NCBI RefSeq assembly: GCF_047663525.1
Contig: NC_092617.1
Location: forward strand, 4,902,501 to 4,966,500
Reading direction: 5' to 3'
Length of the DNA: 64,000 nt
Source: Anas platyrhynchos
Taxonomy: Eukaryota; Chordata; Aves; Anseriformes; Anatidae
Under the pieces are notes generated by a model. It worked only from the letters and a program-made list of their open reading frames with translations. It did no database searches and was not told the origin of the DNA. The position numbers and the translations under genes were made by a program. Of the stretch, positions 62,221 through 64,000 are shown one piece after another (position 1 is the first letter of the stretch; every line of letters starts with the position of its first letter).

Positions 62221-63156
62221 ATGTCCAACGTCAGCTCTGTGAGTGAGTTCCTCCTGCTGGCATTCGCAGACACGCGCGAGCTGCAGCTCCTGCACTTCGC
62301 GCTCTTCCTGGGCATCTACCTGGCTGCCCTCCTGGGCAACGGCCTCATCCTCACCGCCATAGCCTGCGACCACCGCCTCCACACCCCCATGTACTTCTTC
62401 CTCCTCAACCTCGCCCTCCTCGACCTGGGCTGCATCTCCACCACTCTGCCCAAAGCCATGGCCAATGCCCTCTGGGACACCAGGGCCATCTCCTATCAAG
62501 GGTGTGTTGCACAAGTCCTCTTTTTCGTATTCTTCATTGGAGCAGAGTATTCCCTTCTCACCATCATGGCCTATGACCGCTACGTTGCCATCTGCAAGCC
62601 CCTGCACTACGGGAGCCTCGTGGGCAGCAGAGCTTGTGCCCAGATGGCAGCAGCTGCCTGGGGCAGTGGTTTTCTCAATGCTGTCCTGCACACGGCCAAC
62701 ACATTTTCCCTGCCCCTCTGCCAAGGCAATGCTGTGGACCAGTTCTTCTGTGAAGTCCCCCACATCCTCAAGTTCTCCTGCTCAGATGCCTACCTGAGGG
62801 AAGTTGGGGCACTTGTGTTTAGTTTTTCTTTGGGGTTTGGTTGTTTTGTTTTCATTGTTTTCTCGTATGTGCAGATCTTCAGGGCAGTGCTGAGGATGCC
62901 CTCTGAGCAGGGCCGGCACAAAGCCTTTTCCACATGCCTCCCTCACCTAGCTGTGGTCTCTCTGTCTCTCAGCACTGCCTTGGTTGCCTACCTGAAGCCC
63001 CCCTCCATCTCTTCCCCATCCCTGGACTTGGTGGTGTCATTTCTGTACTCGGTGGTGCCTCCAGCACTGAACCCCCTCATCTACAGCATGAGGAACCAGG
63101 AGCTCAAGCACGCCTTGTGGAAACTCATTGGATACATGCTTCTTTGGCATCAGTAG
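62221..63156 (+). CDS. Olfactory receptor, OR14-like (gene 7)
   Basis: A 311-residue odorant GPCR in one exon. Marks are NVSS, LLGNGLI, LHTPMYFFLLN, MAYDRYVAICKPLHYGSLV, FFCEVPHILKFSCSD, SYVQIFRAVLR, RHKAFSTC and NPLIYSM. Differences: GCVAQ at the start of TM3 (others GCAAQ), and CEVP and KFSC in loop 2. The ATG at 62221 lies 22 bp after the acceptor AG (62197-62198). An out-of-frame ATG sits at 62204. The tail LWKLIGYMLLWHQ matches the orphan C-terminus at 51091, its closest relative. The R3 block follows. Confidence 0.95.
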   Translation: MSNVSSVSEFLLLAFADTRELQLLHFALFLGIYLAALLGNGLILTAIACDHRLHTPMYFFLLNLALLDLGCISTTLPKAMANALWDTRAISYQGCVAQVLFFVFFIGAEYSLLTIMAYDRYVAICKPLHYGSLVGSRACAQMAAAAWGSGFLNAVLHTANTFSLPLCQGNAVDQFFCEVPHILKFSCSDAYLREVGALVFSFSLGFGCFVFIVFSYVQIFRAVLRMPSEQGRHKAFSTCLPHLAVVSLSLSTALVAYLKPPSISSPSLDLVVSFLYSVVPPALNPLIYSMRNQELKHALWKLIGYMLLWHQ

Positions 63157-63299
63157 TGTGCCTATAATTTTAAATGGACACACAGGTTATCTGAACAATC
63201 TCTTAGTAAAATAGCTTGCAATTCTTTTATTATTATTAATATTATCTCTTAAAATTGTGATTTTGATTGAATTATATTCATGGCATCCTATTTTTTTTT

Positions 63300-63729
63300 A
63301 TTTACTTTCACCCAATCATCTTATGTACCTGCAGAACTTGGCTTCCTGTGTGGAAAAGGAGAATAAAGAATCCACGAGAACTTCATTGGTCTCAGATGCT
63401 ATCTCTTCCCATCTCCTCTGGAGCTGCTCCCACACAGAGGAGCAGCCCCAGTGGACCTTGAGACTGCCCCTCACTGCCCGCTGGGCTCTGCCTCTTTGCT
63501 GCCTTCGGTTCGGGGCTGCTGCTTCCCTAGAGCCATGGCCAGCAGCAGGATGTGGCCTTTTCACTGTTGCTCTCTTTTGGCTTCTATGTTGTTCTCCTGA
63601 GCTCTTGTACTTCACTAAGCCCTTAGGTCTCGTGTACCTTGGTGAAAGTTGTCTCTGCAGTGGCATCTCTGCCACATCTCTGCTTCTTGCAAAGCTGGTG
63701 TCAGGAATACACCCAAGGAGCTGCTCACT
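63300..63729 (+). repeat. R3 block, 3' flank of OR gene 7, copy 6 (cut by LTR)
   Basis: Contains GCTTCCTGTGTGGAAAAGGAG with AATAAAGAA at ~63362, CTCTTCCCATCTCCTCTGGAGC, GCCATGGCCAGCAGCAGGATG and ACACCCAAGGAGCTGCTCACT, as at 16100-16135. The LTR at 63730 ends it. Confidence 0.75.
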
Positions 63730-64000
63730 TGTCCTGGTTTCAGCTAGGATAGAGTTAATTTTCCTCCTAGCAACTGGTAGGGTGGTGTGTTTGGGATTTA
63801 AGATTAGAATAATGTTGATAACACACCGATGTTTTAATTGTTGCAGAGCAGTGCTTACACCAAGCCAAGGACTTTTCAGCTTCTCGCTCTGTCGTGCCAG
63901 TGGGCAGGCTGGGGGTGCAACAGGAGCTGGGAGGGGACAGACCCAGGACAGCTGATCCAAATTGCCCAAAGGGGTATTCCATACCATCTGACATCATGCT
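63730..64000 (+). mobile_element. ERV LTR, 5' part, running off the window
   Basis: Starts TGTCCTGGTTTCAGCTAGG and contains GATAGAGTTAATTTTC, AACACACCGATGTTTTAATTG, GGGCAGGCTGGGGGTGCAAC and CATCTGACATCATGCT. The same family as the LTR pieces at 8725-9080, 40626-41042 and 52296-52480, and the best preserved of them. Its 3' end and any internal genes lie beyond the window. Confidence 0.85.

Overview
The window looks like vertebrate nuclear DNA from a bird. It holds seven intact, intronless-coding olfactory receptor (OR) genes of the avian OR14 (gamma-c) type, CR1 LINE fragments carrying the bird CR1 3' tail (repeats of ATTCTRTG), and several endogenous retrovirus (ERV) LTR families of avian style. 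I cannot name the species. I found no rRNA, tRNA, CRISPR array or bacterial gene structure.

The receptors lie at 4140-5066(-), 14561-15487(+), 21703-22632(-), 31667-32602(+), 46155-47090(+), 52554-53486(-) and 62221-63156(+). Three relics accompany them: an OR14 N-terminal piece at about 5503-5675(-), an OR14 C-terminal piece at 51091-51213(-) cut by an ERV, and a frameshifted receptor from another OR family at about 44340-45025(-). Each intact gene has a one-exon coding region. Most have a splice acceptor just before the ATG, and six have a conserved GTAAGG/GTGAGG-type donor 0.5-2.1 kb upstream, so a 5'-UTR exon is likely.

The ground between receptors is a patchwork of paralogous blocks: an OR 3'-flank block (called R3 here), a 5'-exon block, and two longer repeat units (R1 and R2) that recur in both orientations. 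The cluster therefore seems to have grown by duplication and inversion of OR-plus-flank cassettes, later broken by CR1 and ERV insertions.

Mobile DNA includes a minisatellite (1480-2795), two copies of a ~1.05-kb LTR (2816-3862 and 47584-48641), a 0.6-kb LTR (49547-50146), three degenerate copies of an ERV with a lysine-type primer site and a Pro/Ala/Thr repeat ORF (about 8725-10290, 24850-25985, 51214-52480), and a 6.5-kb gammaretrovirus-like provirus (35722-42252) with two LTRs and an exact tRNA-Pro primer site.

The most interesting object is inside that provirus. At 39453-39805 there is an intronless, internally deleted piece of a host lipoprotein-receptor mRNA. It resembles VLDLR: signal peptide, LDL-A modules, then EGF modules, and it lies upstream of decayed env transmembrane remnants. 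It looks like a cellular gene captured by a retroelement.
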